From: Streptomyces sp. NBC_00286
GTDB taxonomy: Bacteria; Actinomycetota; Actinomycetes; Streptomycetales; Streptomycetaceae
NCBI RefSeq assembly: GCF_036173125.1
Contig: NZ_CP108054.1
Location: 4,092,001 to 4,156,000, forward strand
Direction: 5' to 3'
Length of the DNA stretch: 64,000 nucleotides
Positions 33,897 to 41,794 of the stretch are shown one piece after another. Both the position numbers and the translations under genes were made by a program. The notes beneath the pieces were generated by a model, which did not search any database, had not been told where the DNA came from, and was given only the letters and a program-made list of their open reading frames with translations. Within the stretch, counting starts at the first letter, position 1, and each line of letters begins with the position of its first letter.

Positions 33897-34625
33897 ATGA
33901 CCAACACAGCGCCGATCCGAACCACTACAGCCCTACGTCACCGCAAGCTCGCCGTCGACGCCTTCAATGAGGCACAGGCCCACTATGAGATCGCCGTCCT
34001 CGACCACGTCGCCGCGCTCGTAGCCGAGGCGTACCCGGAGACGACGCACCTCACCTTCGACCACTCCGCGCACGACCGGAGGATCGAGCTGCACGCTCTG
34101 TGGACCACTCGCCACGACGGTACGGAGGAGCAGCTTCTCGACGTACGCCAGGACGGCGCCACCGCCGCCCTCGACCTGGACGAACTCGCCGACGATCTGA
34201 GCGACGCGCTCGCCGGACTGCACTCGGCGGCCTGGAGCACCGTACGGCCCGATCCCAGACCGGACCGGCGCTGGGTACTCGACCTTCCTCCGGCCGACCG
34301 GGCTGAACGGCTCGCCGAGCTCGTACGAGCGCACCATCCGAAAGCCGGGCTGGTCACGGTCGAGTTCGTCGGCCGCGGGTGCCGGGTACTCAACGTCGAC
34401 CGTGCGGACGTCACGAAGCTCAGCATCGACGTGATCGCCGGGCCGAGGCCGGCCAGCGGCGAAGGCTCGCTGTTCCCGCAGGAGACCGAGCGGCAGATCT
34501 CGGCACTCGTCCTGCAGATCCATGCCCTGCCGCACCTGCGCGCCCAGCACCTCGTACGGGTTGGGGGCCCGGCGACGCACACGGCGCTTCTCCTGCTCCC
34601 CCAGACGAACACGCACGGGGAGTGA
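33897..34625 (+). CDS. Phage early protein, paralogue of 33081
   Basis: A 242-residue protein from ATG 33897 behind GGAAGGA. Aligns over most of its length with the preceding product but lacks its CPRC pair. N-terminal helix, then alpha/beta segments with HAHWTT-like HALWTTRHDG and VTVEFVGRGCRV. Function unknown. Confidence 0.65.
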   Translation: MTNTAPIRTTTALRHRKLAVDAFNEAQAHYEIAVLDHVAALVAEAYPETTHLTFDHSAHDRRIELHALWTTRHDGTEEQLLDVRQDGATAALDLDELADDLSDALAGLHSAAWSTVRPDPRPDRRWVLDLPPADRAERLAELVRAHHPKAGLVTVEFVGRGCRVLNVDRADVTKLSIDVIAGPRPASGEGSLFPQETERQISALVLQIHALPHLRAQHLVRVGGPATHTALLLLPQTNTHGE

Positions 34626-34631
34626 GGTGTC

Positions 34632-35177
34632 ATGTCCCTGCTCATTCAGCGCCAGCCAGCCGTGCCTTCCGTACCCGCCGTGCACGCCCAGACCATCGCG
34701 GCGAACGTGCTGAAGACCTGGCCCACGGCGATCGGCCTGACCATCGAGTACGTCGCACACCACGACCACGGCCCGCGCGGCGCCGTCACCTTCGCCGTCG
34801 TACGAGCCCTAGAACCGTGGCCCAGCCCCGTACTGATCCGCTGCGACGGCTACGGCCACATCGCCCGCGGCTGCGAACACCCACGCCCCGACGGAGAACC
34901 CTGCTGGCACCCCTCGGCCCCGCACCTCTCCCTGCGCGACCACGGCTTGTGCCCGCACCACCTGCCACCCCTCGCCGTCCAGGAATGGGTCAAGCACCCT
35001 GAGCTGCCGCTCTACGGACTCGTCACCAGCGTCGACCCGGACGGCACCGTCGTCATCGACTTCGCGAGCGGCGAACTCACCTTCCACGCCGCGCAGGTGC
35101 CGCGAGTTCCTCCGCACATTGCCGAAGCGCTCGGCCGCGGGCCGCTCGACGGCCCCGTGTCCCTGATCGACGAGTAG
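34632..35177 (+). CDS. Phage early protein with Cys/His cluster
   Basis: A 181-residue protein from ATG 34632 after GGGAG. The middle carries RCDGYGHIARGCEHP, EPCWHP and GLCPHHLPP, a Cys/His-rich region likely binding zinc. C-terminal LYGLVTSVDPDGTVVIDF suggests a small beta barrel. Unknown role; early operon. Confidence 0.6.
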   Translation: MSLLIQRQPAVPSVPAVHAQTIAANVLKTWPTAIGLTIEYVAHHDHGPRGAVTFAVVRALEPWPSPVLIRCDGYGHIARGCEHPRPDGEPCWHPSAPHLSLRDHGLCPHHLPPLAVQEWVKHPELPLYGLVTSVDPDGTVVIDFASGELTFHAAQVPRVPPHIAEALGRGPLDGPVSLIDE

Positions 35178-35260
35178 CCGAACCACCTCCGGTGGCCGTG
35201 TGCGAGAAGGCCGCCGAAGCACTCAACTCCCTTGTCTACAACGAAAAGAGAGCCCTCAGC

Positions 35261-35632
35261 ATGAACGGTCACGCCGTAGTCGCCCTCGGCTTCACCAGAC
35301 CCGTGTACGTCCACGAGCTGCGCCCCGGCGACGTGTTCGCCTTCCCCGACGCACCGAGCACCCCACTCACCGTGATTGGCGTCGAGAAGACCGCCCTCTT
35401 CGCCGAACTCACCCTCCTCGCCCTCACCGTCCGCGGCCGCGACGAGCCGCTGCACCTCCCGGCCAACACCCCCGTCAAGGCCCTACGCATGCTCCGCACG
35501 GTCAACCTTGCCTGCCTACTGTGCCGCAAGAGCCAGGACATCGAACTGGACCTCCCGCACGACGGCGAACCCCTCTCCCTGGTCTGCGCCGACCACGTCC
35601 CCGACCTGGACGAGCTCACGGAGACCGAGTGA
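35261..35632 (+). CDS. Small phage early protein
   Basis: A 123-residue protein from ATG 35261 behind AAGAGAG. Beta-rich start (RPVYVHELRPGDVFAF) and a C-terminal CLLC...C motif. Its TGA overlaps the next ATG by one base, so both are translationally coupled. No family recognised. Confidence 0.6.
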   Translation: MNGHAVVALGFTRPVYVHELRPGDVFAFPDAPSTPLTVIGVEKTALFAELTLLALTVRGRDEPLHLPANTPVKALRMLRTVNLACLLCRKSQDIELDLPHDGEPLSLVCADHVPDLDELTETE

Positions 35633-36030
35633 TGGCCCTCCACTACCTCAGCGCCGTCCAACTCCTGCGCCGCGCCGACGAAGAGAAGGCCCGCGCCCTG
35701 TACGCCGACGTCATCGAAGCCCTCGAACAGCACTGCACGGACGTCGGCGTGGACTGGCCCGGCAACGAGCTCAACATCACCGTCCAATTAACGACCGACG
35801 GCGAACAGTACGTCGCGATCTCAGGCCGCGAGTCGCTCCCCTGGTACGACGCCCGCAGCGAGCTCGGCGGCTGGAAGGCCGTGCACGTCGACAACACGTA
35901 CGGCACGGCCAAGGTCATCTACGACACCACCACGGACGAGGGCGAGCCGCCCGGCGACATGTCCCTCGAACCCCTCGCCGAGGAGATCGGCTCGTACGTC
36001 AACGGTTGGCGCGCCGAACACGGCGGATAG
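35632..36030 (+). CDS. Small phage early protein
   Basis: A 132-residue acidic protein from ATG 35632, coupled to the previous gene. Contains LLRRADEEKARALYADVIEAL and a beta segment GEQYVAISGRESLPWYD. C-terminal LEPLAEEIGSYVNGW is weakly like the DELAEDLS segment of the 33081/33897 paralogues. Unknown function. Confidence 0.6.
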   Translation: MALHYLSAVQLLRRADEEKARALYADVIEALEQHCTDVGVDWPGNELNITVQLTTDGEQYVAISGRESLPWYDARSELGGWKAVHVDNTYGTAKVIYDTTTDEGEPPGDMSLEPLAEEIGSYVNGWRAEHGG

Positions 36031-36128
36031 CCCCAGCCCCTCCACACCACACCAGGGGGCCGCGCCTACGACATCGATCGGCCGGCCCCCTACCCCACCC
36101 ATGCCTGATTCAAGAAAGGGGCACCCTT

Positions 36129-36779
36129 GTGCTGACCTTCACCGTCGGCAGCGGACCGGCCCTCGAGGTCGCAGAGTTCGCCGACTTCGACACCGGACAA
36201 GCCGTCTACCGCGTCACCGACATCGGCGCCTTCACCCTCGGCTGGGAACCCGACCGACACCCCGAGGCCGTCCAGGACCCGATGGAGGAGATCCTCCAAG
36301 TCGCGTACGGCACTGGCCCGTACGGCTTCCGCATGGACGAGGCGCCGGTCCTCTTCGGCGTCACGCTCGCCGGTACCGAGTCCTTCCCCCGCACCGCCCT
36401 CGACGCGGGCGCCCTCCGCCTCCGCCCGTACCGCCTGATCATCAGCGCCCCCGTACGCGCTCCGAAGGGCACAGCCCGCCGGACCACCGCCATCGTCGCC
36501 GCCCTGGCCCGTCACTGGCTCGCCCAGCCCTGGACCCCGGAGCTGCGCCGCGCTCACGAACACCACTGCGCACCCCACTCCTTGAACCGCTACAGCGGCC
36601 TCATCGCACAGCACGAGGAACGCATGCGGCGCCTCCGCGAGCACCACGCCTACTACCTACAGCGAGCCGAACGCGCCACGGCGATCCTCCAGGCGGGCCC
36701 TGCATCTGTCCCCGCGGGCGCTCCACCACACCCGTTCGCTCCGGCGGACACTCCGCCCGCCGAGACGGCGGGGCGGTGA
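36129..36779 (+). CDS. Phage early protein, unknown
   Basis: A 216-residue protein from GTG 36129 with AAAGGGG at 36114-36120. Beta-rich N-terminal half (LTFTVGSGPALEVAEF, DIGAFTLGWEPD), helical basic C-terminal half (HEERMRRLREHHAYYLQRAE). No motif of known enzymes. Same operon. Confidence 0.6.
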   Translation: MLTFTVGSGPALEVAEFADFDTGQAVYRVTDIGAFTLGWEPDRHPEAVQDPMEEILQVAYGTGPYGFRMDEAPVLFGVTLAGTESFPRTALDAGALRLRPYRLIISAPVRAPKGTARRTTAIVAALARHWLAQPWTPELRRAHEHHCAPHSLNRYSGLIAQHEERMRRLREHHAYYLQRAERATAILQAGPASVPAGAPPHPFAPADTPPAETAGR

Positions 36780-36786
36780 CCCGGTG

Positions 36787-37776
36787 ATGGTCCAGTTCGA
36801 CCTGTTCGGCGAGGTGGAGCAAAAACTCGAGGAGCGCGCTAGACATCGCGAGGCGGAGGCCGCCAAGCCCAACCCAGCCCAGACCCCTCGACGCAGGAAG
36901 TACGCAGCACCCCGCGATCCCTACCAGCATGCCAACAAGATCGCCGAGAACGTCATGTCCGCCTGGTACAGCAGCTACGGCGGCAACCGCATGGACGTCC
37001 CCCTCGGCACCGTCGCAGCGCTCTGCTTCTTCCGCGAACCACTGATCGCCGACTGGCTGCTCACCCTCGAACCAGCCCACTTCCCGCCACTGCTGCGGGA
37101 GATCTGGGGCGTCCAATGGTCCGCACGCCCGGACCTGATCGAGGTCGCACGCCCGCTCCACGCCTGGGTGGAGGAGAACCCGGACGACTACCGACTACGC
37201 GCCGTCCAGGCCGTGGTGCACACCGCGGTGAACACGGGCCTGCTCGACATCACCGCCGAGGAGGACCCGTACCTGCGCTCCCGCGCGGACATCCTCAGCC
37301 CCCTCCTCACGGGCCTGCGCCACAAGAGCGACAAGAAGTGGCGCGGCGAGTACCACACACCGCCCTGCATCACCGACCTGATGGCACAAGTCCTCGTCGA
37401 CGACGACACCTGCGGACCGGGCATGTCCGTACGCGAACCCGCCATCGGCAGCGGCGGCATGTTCCGCTCTGTCGCCCAACGCATGCGCGAACTCAACCTC
37501 AACCCGCACGACTTCCGCTGGTACGGCAACGACATCGACCCCCTGTCGACCGCCTGCGCCGCCGTGAACGCCATCGTCTGGGACCTCGGCCCCAACGTCG
37601 CCATCTGGTGCGCCAACACCTTCGCCGAACACGACGGCGGCCTGGCCAAGGCCCTCGCCGAACGCGCCGCGATCATCAAGCACCGCAACGCCGTCGTCGA
37701 ACAAGCCCTGTTCGAGCACAGGGCACGCCGAATGATCGACGCGCTCGACCGGCTCCTCGAGGGAACGGCGGCTTGA
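36787..37776 (+). CDS. N-6 DNA methylase-like protein lacking NPPY, with clamp-binding-like N-terminus
   Basis: A 329-residue protein from ATG 36787 (GTG 36784 possible). It starts MVQFDLFGE, close to the QL(S/D)LF sliding-clamp-binding peptide. Residues 185-285 have the HsdM-like methylase pattern: GEYHTPPCITDLMAQ, SAM motif I REPAIGSGGMF, and WYGNDIDPLSTACAAVN. The catalytic (N/D)PP(Y/F) tetrapeptide expected after this is absent; the chain ends in helices with ANTFAEHDGG. This shortened type occurs on streptomycete mobile elements. It may bind SAM and DNA without methylating. Confidence 0.75.
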   Translation: MVQFDLFGEVEQKLEERARHREAEAAKPNPAQTPRRRKYAAPRDPYQHANKIAENVMSAWYSSYGGNRMDVPLGTVAALCFFREPLIADWLLTLEPAHFPPLLREIWGVQWSARPDLIEVARPLHAWVEENPDDYRLRAVQAVVHTAVNTGLLDITAEEDPYLRSRADILSPLLTGLRHKSDKKWRGEYHTPPCITDLMAQVLVDDDTCGPGMSVREPAIGSGGMFRSVAQRMRELNLNPHDFRWYGNDIDPLSTACAAVNAIVWDLGPNVAIWCANTFAEHDGGLAKALAERAAIIKHRNAVVEQALFEHRARRMIDALDRLLEGTAA

Positions 37777-37858
37777 GAGCCCCGTCCCGATTCACCCGCG
37801 GCCCACCGCAGGCATGGCCCTCAACCCACACCTCGCCAGACGACCGAGAAGGACACCC

Positions 37859-38515
37859 GTGAGCCCCACGAAAACCAGTACTCCGCAAGACCCCGACACC
37901 CGGAAGACGGAGCGCGTCATCCCCGCGGACTTCGCCGAGTACGTCACTGCCATCGCAACAGGACTCGGCGACGGCTGGACCGTCGCCACCGACGGTGACT
38001 CCCGCCCGGACCTGACCGCGTACCTCGCCCACCCCGACGGCCGCCGCATCGGCATCAAACGCCTCTGGCGAGGCGAGGCAGTCCAGACCTGGGCCCTCGC
38101 CGTACCACCCCGCGAGTTCGATAACGAGGGCGACGCCGCGTCGTACACCGACAGCCTCAAGCACCTGACCAACGGCATCCGCTACAACGTCGGCGTCTGC
38201 TTCACCAACAACCCACCCGCCGCGACCACCGCACGGAACATCCGCACCAGGCTCCTGCCGGCATTCGACGGCAAACGCCCGCCGCTGCGCGCCTTCCCGA
38301 AGAAGCGCCCGCGTCCCACATCGGCCAAGAAGGCCGCCACACCCACCACTTCAACGAAAGCCGCCGACGCTTCGAAGCCACCCGCAAAGGGCCAGAAGAG
38401 GAAGACGGCGCCCGCGAGGAAGACCGAGCCGAAGAAGAGCGCGACCGCCGCCCGGCCACGACGCGGCACAAAGCCAGCAGCGGGCACGGCAAAACCGAGG
38501 GACACCGCACCGTAG
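37859..38515 (+). CDS. Phage early protein with Lys/Ala-rich tail
   Basis: A 218-residue protein from GTG 37859 with AGAAGGA upstream. Residues 15-135 form a compact domain (FAEYVTAIATGLGDGW, DGRRIGIKRLWRGEA, NGIRYNVGVCF). The C-terminal 75 residues are Lys/Pro/Ala repeats like histone H1 tails, as in the Bet protein. Probably DNA-associated. Downstream hairpin at 38565-38601 ends the transcript. Confidence 0.6.
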   Translation: MSPTKTSTPQDPDTRKTERVIPADFAEYVTAIATGLGDGWTVATDGDSRPDLTAYLAHPDGRRIGIKRLWRGEAVQTWALAVPPREFDNEGDAASYTDSLKHLTNGIRYNVGVCFTNNPPAATTARNIRTRLLPAFDGKRPPLRAFPKKRPRPTSAKKAATPTTSTKAADASKPPAKGQKRKTAPARKTEPKKSATAARPRRGTKPAAGTAKPRDTAP

Positions 38516-38564
38516 TCGGAAGTCGCAGCCCACCGAATCCGTCACGAGCAACTGACCAACACCC

Positions 38565-38601
38565 CGGGTGCGGGACGCACCACAAGCCCGCCCCGCACCC
38601 G
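38565..38601. terminator. GC hairpin, 10-bp perfect arms
   Basis: Arms CGGGTGCGGG and CCCGCACCCG around a 17-base loop, between the genes ending at 38515 and starting at 38630. No T-run. Confidence 0.55.
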
Positions 38602-38629
38602 CCACACACCAGCAGCACAGAGAACTGTC

Positions 38630-39115
38630 ATGACACAACTGGACCTATTCGGCGAGAAGCAAGCCGCCCTCGACCGCAACTCCGCCCGCGCGGCAGAACA
38701 CGCGACCCGAGCCGCCCGCCACGCCACCTACCTCGAACCCCTAAAGATCGACTGCTGCACCGGCGAACCCATCCCACCCGACGAACACGGCTGCCCCCAG
38801 TACCGCTGCGGACGCTGCGGCGCCCTCGACTTCGCCGGCACCTTCGCCTTCACCCACGACCGCGGCTGGGGCGGCTGCTACGCCGACACGGAACCCACCC
38901 TCGGCACCGGCAATACGATCCACCAGGTCGGCCTCTCCGCCTATCGCCACGACAACCAGCACTACCCGCCCTGCGCCCGCCCTAACTGCGGCCACGCACG
39001 CGGAGCCCACCAGAGCGTGCCGCCCGCCGCGCCCGAGGACTCCAGGTGTTACGAGTACTGCGGCTGCCTCGGCTACGTCGTCCCGCCTGTGGCTAGCCCG
39101 CCCCTCTCTTGCTAG
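38630..39115 (+). CDS. Zinc-binding phage protein with QLDLF clamp motif
   Basis: A 161-residue protein from ATG 38630. It begins MTQLDLFGE, an exact match to the QL(S/D)LF clamp-binding consensus. Many Cys follow: DCC, YRCGRCGALDF, CARPNCGHARGAH and CYEYCGC, implying at least two zinc sites. Family unrecognised. It is the last gene before the prophage attachment site. Confidence 0.65.
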   Translation: MTQLDLFGEKQAALDRNSARAAEHATRAARHATYLEPLKIDCCTGEPIPPDEHGCPQYRCGRCGALDFAGTFAFTHDRGWGGCYADTEPTLGTGNTIHQVGLSAYRHDNQHYPPCARPNCGHARGAHQSVPPAAPEDSRCYEYCGCLGYVVPPVASPPLSC

Positions 39116-39612
39116 CCGAGCGCTCGAAAGATTGGCCGGATCTATGCGACAGCGAAATCTTCGCAAAGCGGGATGCACCAGACAGATACCAACTCGCCCC
39201 ATCGAAGGCAGCGACGGCCGTCCTAACGCAGCCGCACCCACCGGGAATTGCGGCTCGGCGACCTCCGTACAACCGGGGAATTGAACCCTCGCCCCGAAAG
39301 CCGAGCGGTGCTCAAGAGAACGCGCTTGACGGCGCCACCTGGGAGGCTCGACCCGGCAACGCCCCGCCGTCGGACTCAACAACTCCGGTGAGGCCAAGTG
39401 AGGCCAGAGTGGGACCAGTCGGTCTCGGTGAGACCAAAGTGGGACCGTCGTGCCTGGTACACCCCAGAAGAGTTCGGGACCGTCCGGGACTCGATAGGAC
39501 CCTTATTCACGCTCTACAGAGCCCATATGACGCCTCGGCAGCTCCGCCACCCGCCGAACCCGCTGGTCCCCCATACAACTAACTCCGAATACTCATTAAG
39601 CTACTTGACTTG
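39116..39612. other. Prophage right end, non-coding
   Basis: No supported gene in about 500 bases. Contains the direct repeats at 39388-39446 and ends at the tRNA-Arg attachment core. The position fits integrase or excisionase arm-binding DNA. Confidence 0.55.
39388..39446 (+). repeat. Direct repeats near attachment site
   Basis: GTGAGGCCAGAGTGGGACC (39398-39416) and GTGAGACCAAAGTGGGACC (39428-39446) differ at two positions with a 30-base period; a partial GTGAGGCCA copy precedes them at 39388. Candidate arm-type binding sites. Confidence 0.55.
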
Positions 39613-39680
39613 CTCCTAAAGCGGGTGTCGCAGGTTCGAATCCTGCCGGGGGCACAGGGTCTGACCAGCGCGTTTACCTC
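39613..39680 (+). repeat. Attachment site repeat: 3' half of tRNA-Arg(CCT)
   Basis: Begins CTCCTAAAGCGGGTG (anticodon loop onward) and includes the T-arm GGTTCGAATCC and the acceptor end with CA. It is identical over 68 bases to 62821-62888. No 5' tRNA half precedes it, so this is a duplicated att remnant; the intact tRNA should lie left of the window. A hairpin (ACCTC-TGC-GAGGT) just after it is conserved in the other copy with a different loop. Confidence 0.9.
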
Positions 39681-39741
39681 TGCGAGGTAGGCGCGCTGTT
39701 CGTCGTAGCCATGGCATTAACCATGAATAGGTTCCAGAACC

Positions 39742-41445
39742 ATGGCGACCAAGACATCCAGGCGACGTCAGCGCGGCAGCATCCGACCCAACGGGGCCGG
39801 TTTTCAGGTCCGGGTCTACGCCGGGCGTGACCCGCTCACGAAGAAGGACATCTACCTCCACGAGCAGGCCGAGACAGAGCCCGAGGCAGAGAAGGCGCGC
39901 ACGAGGCTCCTCCACCAGGTCGACGAGAAGCGCCACCCCAAGACGCAGGTGACCATGTCCTTCCTCCTCGACCGCTGGCTCGGTGTCGCCGAGCTGGACG
40001 AGACGTCGTACGAGCGGGCCGAGGGCATCATCCGCAACTACCTCAAGCCGACCTTCGGTGACCTGAAGGCCGGCAAGCTGACCGCTGAGATGCTGGAGCT
40101 GTTCTACTCCCGGCTGCGGAAGTGCCGTGAGCAGTGCGAGGGCCGACGCAATGGCAAGGCCGACCCGAAGACCAAGCAGAAGCACGTCTGCCAGACCCTC
40201 GAACCGAACTCCATCCGGAAGATTCACTTCATCCTCCGGCCTGCACTCGACCGCGGCCTGCGGTGGGGCTACGTGACGTCGAACGTCGCAGCCCTCGCCG
40301 AGCCGCCCTCCCAGCCCAAGCCGAACCCCGACCCACCGACTCCCGAAGAAGCGGTCCTCGTTCTCAACACGGCCTGGCAGCGGGACCTGGACTGGGGGAC
40401 GTTTCTGTTCATGACGATGGTGACCGGCTCGCGCCGGGGCGAGATGTGCGCGTTGCGCTGGTCGGACATCAATCTCGACCGGCTCGAACTGTTCGTGAAG
40501 CACTCCATCAACGGCCGCCGGATCAAGGACACCAAGACCCATCAGCGCCGTAAGCAGGCCATCGACGTGATCACACGTTCCGTTCTGGTCGCCCACCGAG
40601 CCCGTGCTGAAGAACGCTGCAGGGCGCTCGGCGGTGAACTCGCGCGCGTTGCCTTCGTGTTCTCCGGCGAAGCCGACAGCTCCGCCCCGCTCGTGCCGTC
40701 GAGCGTCAGCCAGCGATACCGCCGCCTCGCGAAGAACCTGAAGATCCACACCCACCGCCTGAAGGACCTGCGCGCGTACAACGTGACCGAGCTCCTGGGC
40801 GCCGGTGCCGACGTACGAACCGTCGCCGGCCGCGTCGGCCACGGCGGCGGAGGTGCGACCACGCTGAAGTACTACGCGGCCTTCCTGGCCACCTCGGACC
40901 GCCAGGCCGTCACCGCCTTCGCCAAGCAGCTGCCGGTGCCAGAAGGGCTGCTCGCCGAGCAGCCGGTCACGACCTTCATCAACGGGCTGCGCCTGGTCTG
41001 CGGGTGCGGCAACGAGTCGCTGTGGGCGATGCTCGTCGTCACCGACGACGGGGCCGAAGCCCTGTGCGGCCAGTGCGAGGCAGCCGTCCAAGCCCGCCCG
41101 GACACGGAGGTGGGTCCCCTCGGCAGGACCACCAAGATGGAGGCAGCCCCACCTCGAGAACTCGCTCCCTGGGAGGCGATCGCCCAAGAGCTCGCTGGTG
41201 CCATCAAGGACGGCACGATGCTCCCCGGTGAGGATGTCCCCACCGTCGGCGACATCGCCCAGGCCCACGGCGTCTCGGTCGGTACCGCGCACCGGGCCTT
41301 CACCCAGCTGAAGAAGGACGGATTGATCGAGGTCAGCCGAGGTCGTCGTGCCGTCGTCCGTGAGGTCCACGAGGAGGCCTCCAACGCCGAACGCAGTCAG
41401 GGCATGTCGTCGACCAGAGCAAGTCCCGACGGCCGTCCGCTATGA
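39742..41445 (+). CDS. int: Tyrosine integrase with C-terminal GntR-like wHTH
   Basis: A 567-residue protein from ATG 39742. Arm-binding N-terminus (RRRQRGSIRPNGAGFQVRV), core-binding domain (about 70-185), catalytic domain (about 200-390): TGSRRGEMCALRW (R231), LKDLRAY (K341, R344), VAGRVGHGG (H367) and nucleophile in LKYYAAF (Y377/378). An unusual extension follows: a CGC...CGQC zinc-like segment (420-445) and a GntR-type winged HTH (475-540; AIKDGTMLPGEDVPTVGDIA, GTAHRAFTQLKKDGLIE). It starts 61 bases after the tRNA-Arg att repeat, so it belongs to the island to its right. The fused HTH may autoregulate or mark arm sites. Confidence 0.9.
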   Translation: MATKTSRRRQRGSIRPNGAGFQVRVYAGRDPLTKKDIYLHEQAETEPEAEKARTRLLHQVDEKRHPKTQVTMSFLLDRWLGVAELDETSYERAEGIIRNYLKPTFGDLKAGKLTAEMLELFYSRLRKCREQCEGRRNGKADPKTKQKHVCQTLEPNSIRKIHFILRPALDRGLRWGYVTSNVAALAEPPSQPKPNPDPPTPEEAVLVLNTAWQRDLDWGTFLFMTMVTGSRRGEMCALRWSDINLDRLELFVKHSINGRRIKDTKTHQRRKQAIDVITRSVLVAHRARAEERCRALGGELARVAFVFSGEADSSAPLVPSSVSQRYRRLAKNLKIHTHRLKDLRAYNVTELLGAGADVRTVAGRVGHGGGGATTLKYYAAFLATSDRQAVTAFAKQLPVPEGLLAEQPVTTFINGLRLVCGCGNESLWAMLVVTDDGAEALCGQCEAAVQARPDTEVGPLGRTTKMEAAPPRELAPWEAIAQELAGAIKDGTMLPGEDVPTVGDIAQAHGVSVGTAHRAFTQLKKDGLIEVSRGRRAVVREVHEEASNAERSQGMSSTRASPDGRPL

Positions 41446-41459
41446 CAGTTCCCGGGGCC

Positions 41460-41590
41460 CTCAGCTTGGGAAGCTGCGATCATTCGAGGCCTGTCCGGGC
41501 AATGAACTGGGGGAACGCCCTGGCTGCCGCCTCCTCAGGCCGGACCGCTTTCACCGCCATTCCCCGCTGTTCCCCGCCTGATCTGGTGCG
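41460..41590 (+). repeat. att-like repeat, copy 1
   Basis: Begins 15 bases after the integrase stop with CTCAGCTTGGGAAGCTG, whose core CAGCTT-GGG-AAGCTG matches the anticodon arm of tRNA-Gly(CCC). It ends with ATTCCCCGCTGTTCCCCGC then TGATCTGG. Copies 2-4 are at 43770, 45211 and 47275, all in the same orientation. Confidence 0.8.
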
Positions 41591-41794
41591 CTTGTGGTGC
41601 GGCCGCCCGGTGCGCGCGTTCCGCTGTGCCGACGCGCACCTGGGGCTGCTGGGCGAGCAGGCCGCTGTCCGTAGGTGATCAGAGCCCCGGCTTTCCAGAG
41701 TGAGTGCTCCCCGGCTGGCAGCTGGGAGGGCGACGAGAAGGGTGCCCTCGCCGGCGTCATGGCTGATCAGGTCGAGCGACCGCTCCCGACTGGA

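Noticed and set aside
39265..39350. tRNA-like segment on minus (GGTTCAATTCCCC and CCTCC/GGAGG ends)
   Set aside because: The T-stem has two mismatches and no convincing D- or anticodon arm can be drawn; not called as a tRNA.
39742..41445. Assignment of this integrase to the prophage on its left
   Set aside because: The tRNA-Arg att repeat lies between them and the same repeat-integrase spacing occurs at 62821, so the integrase belongs to the element on its right.
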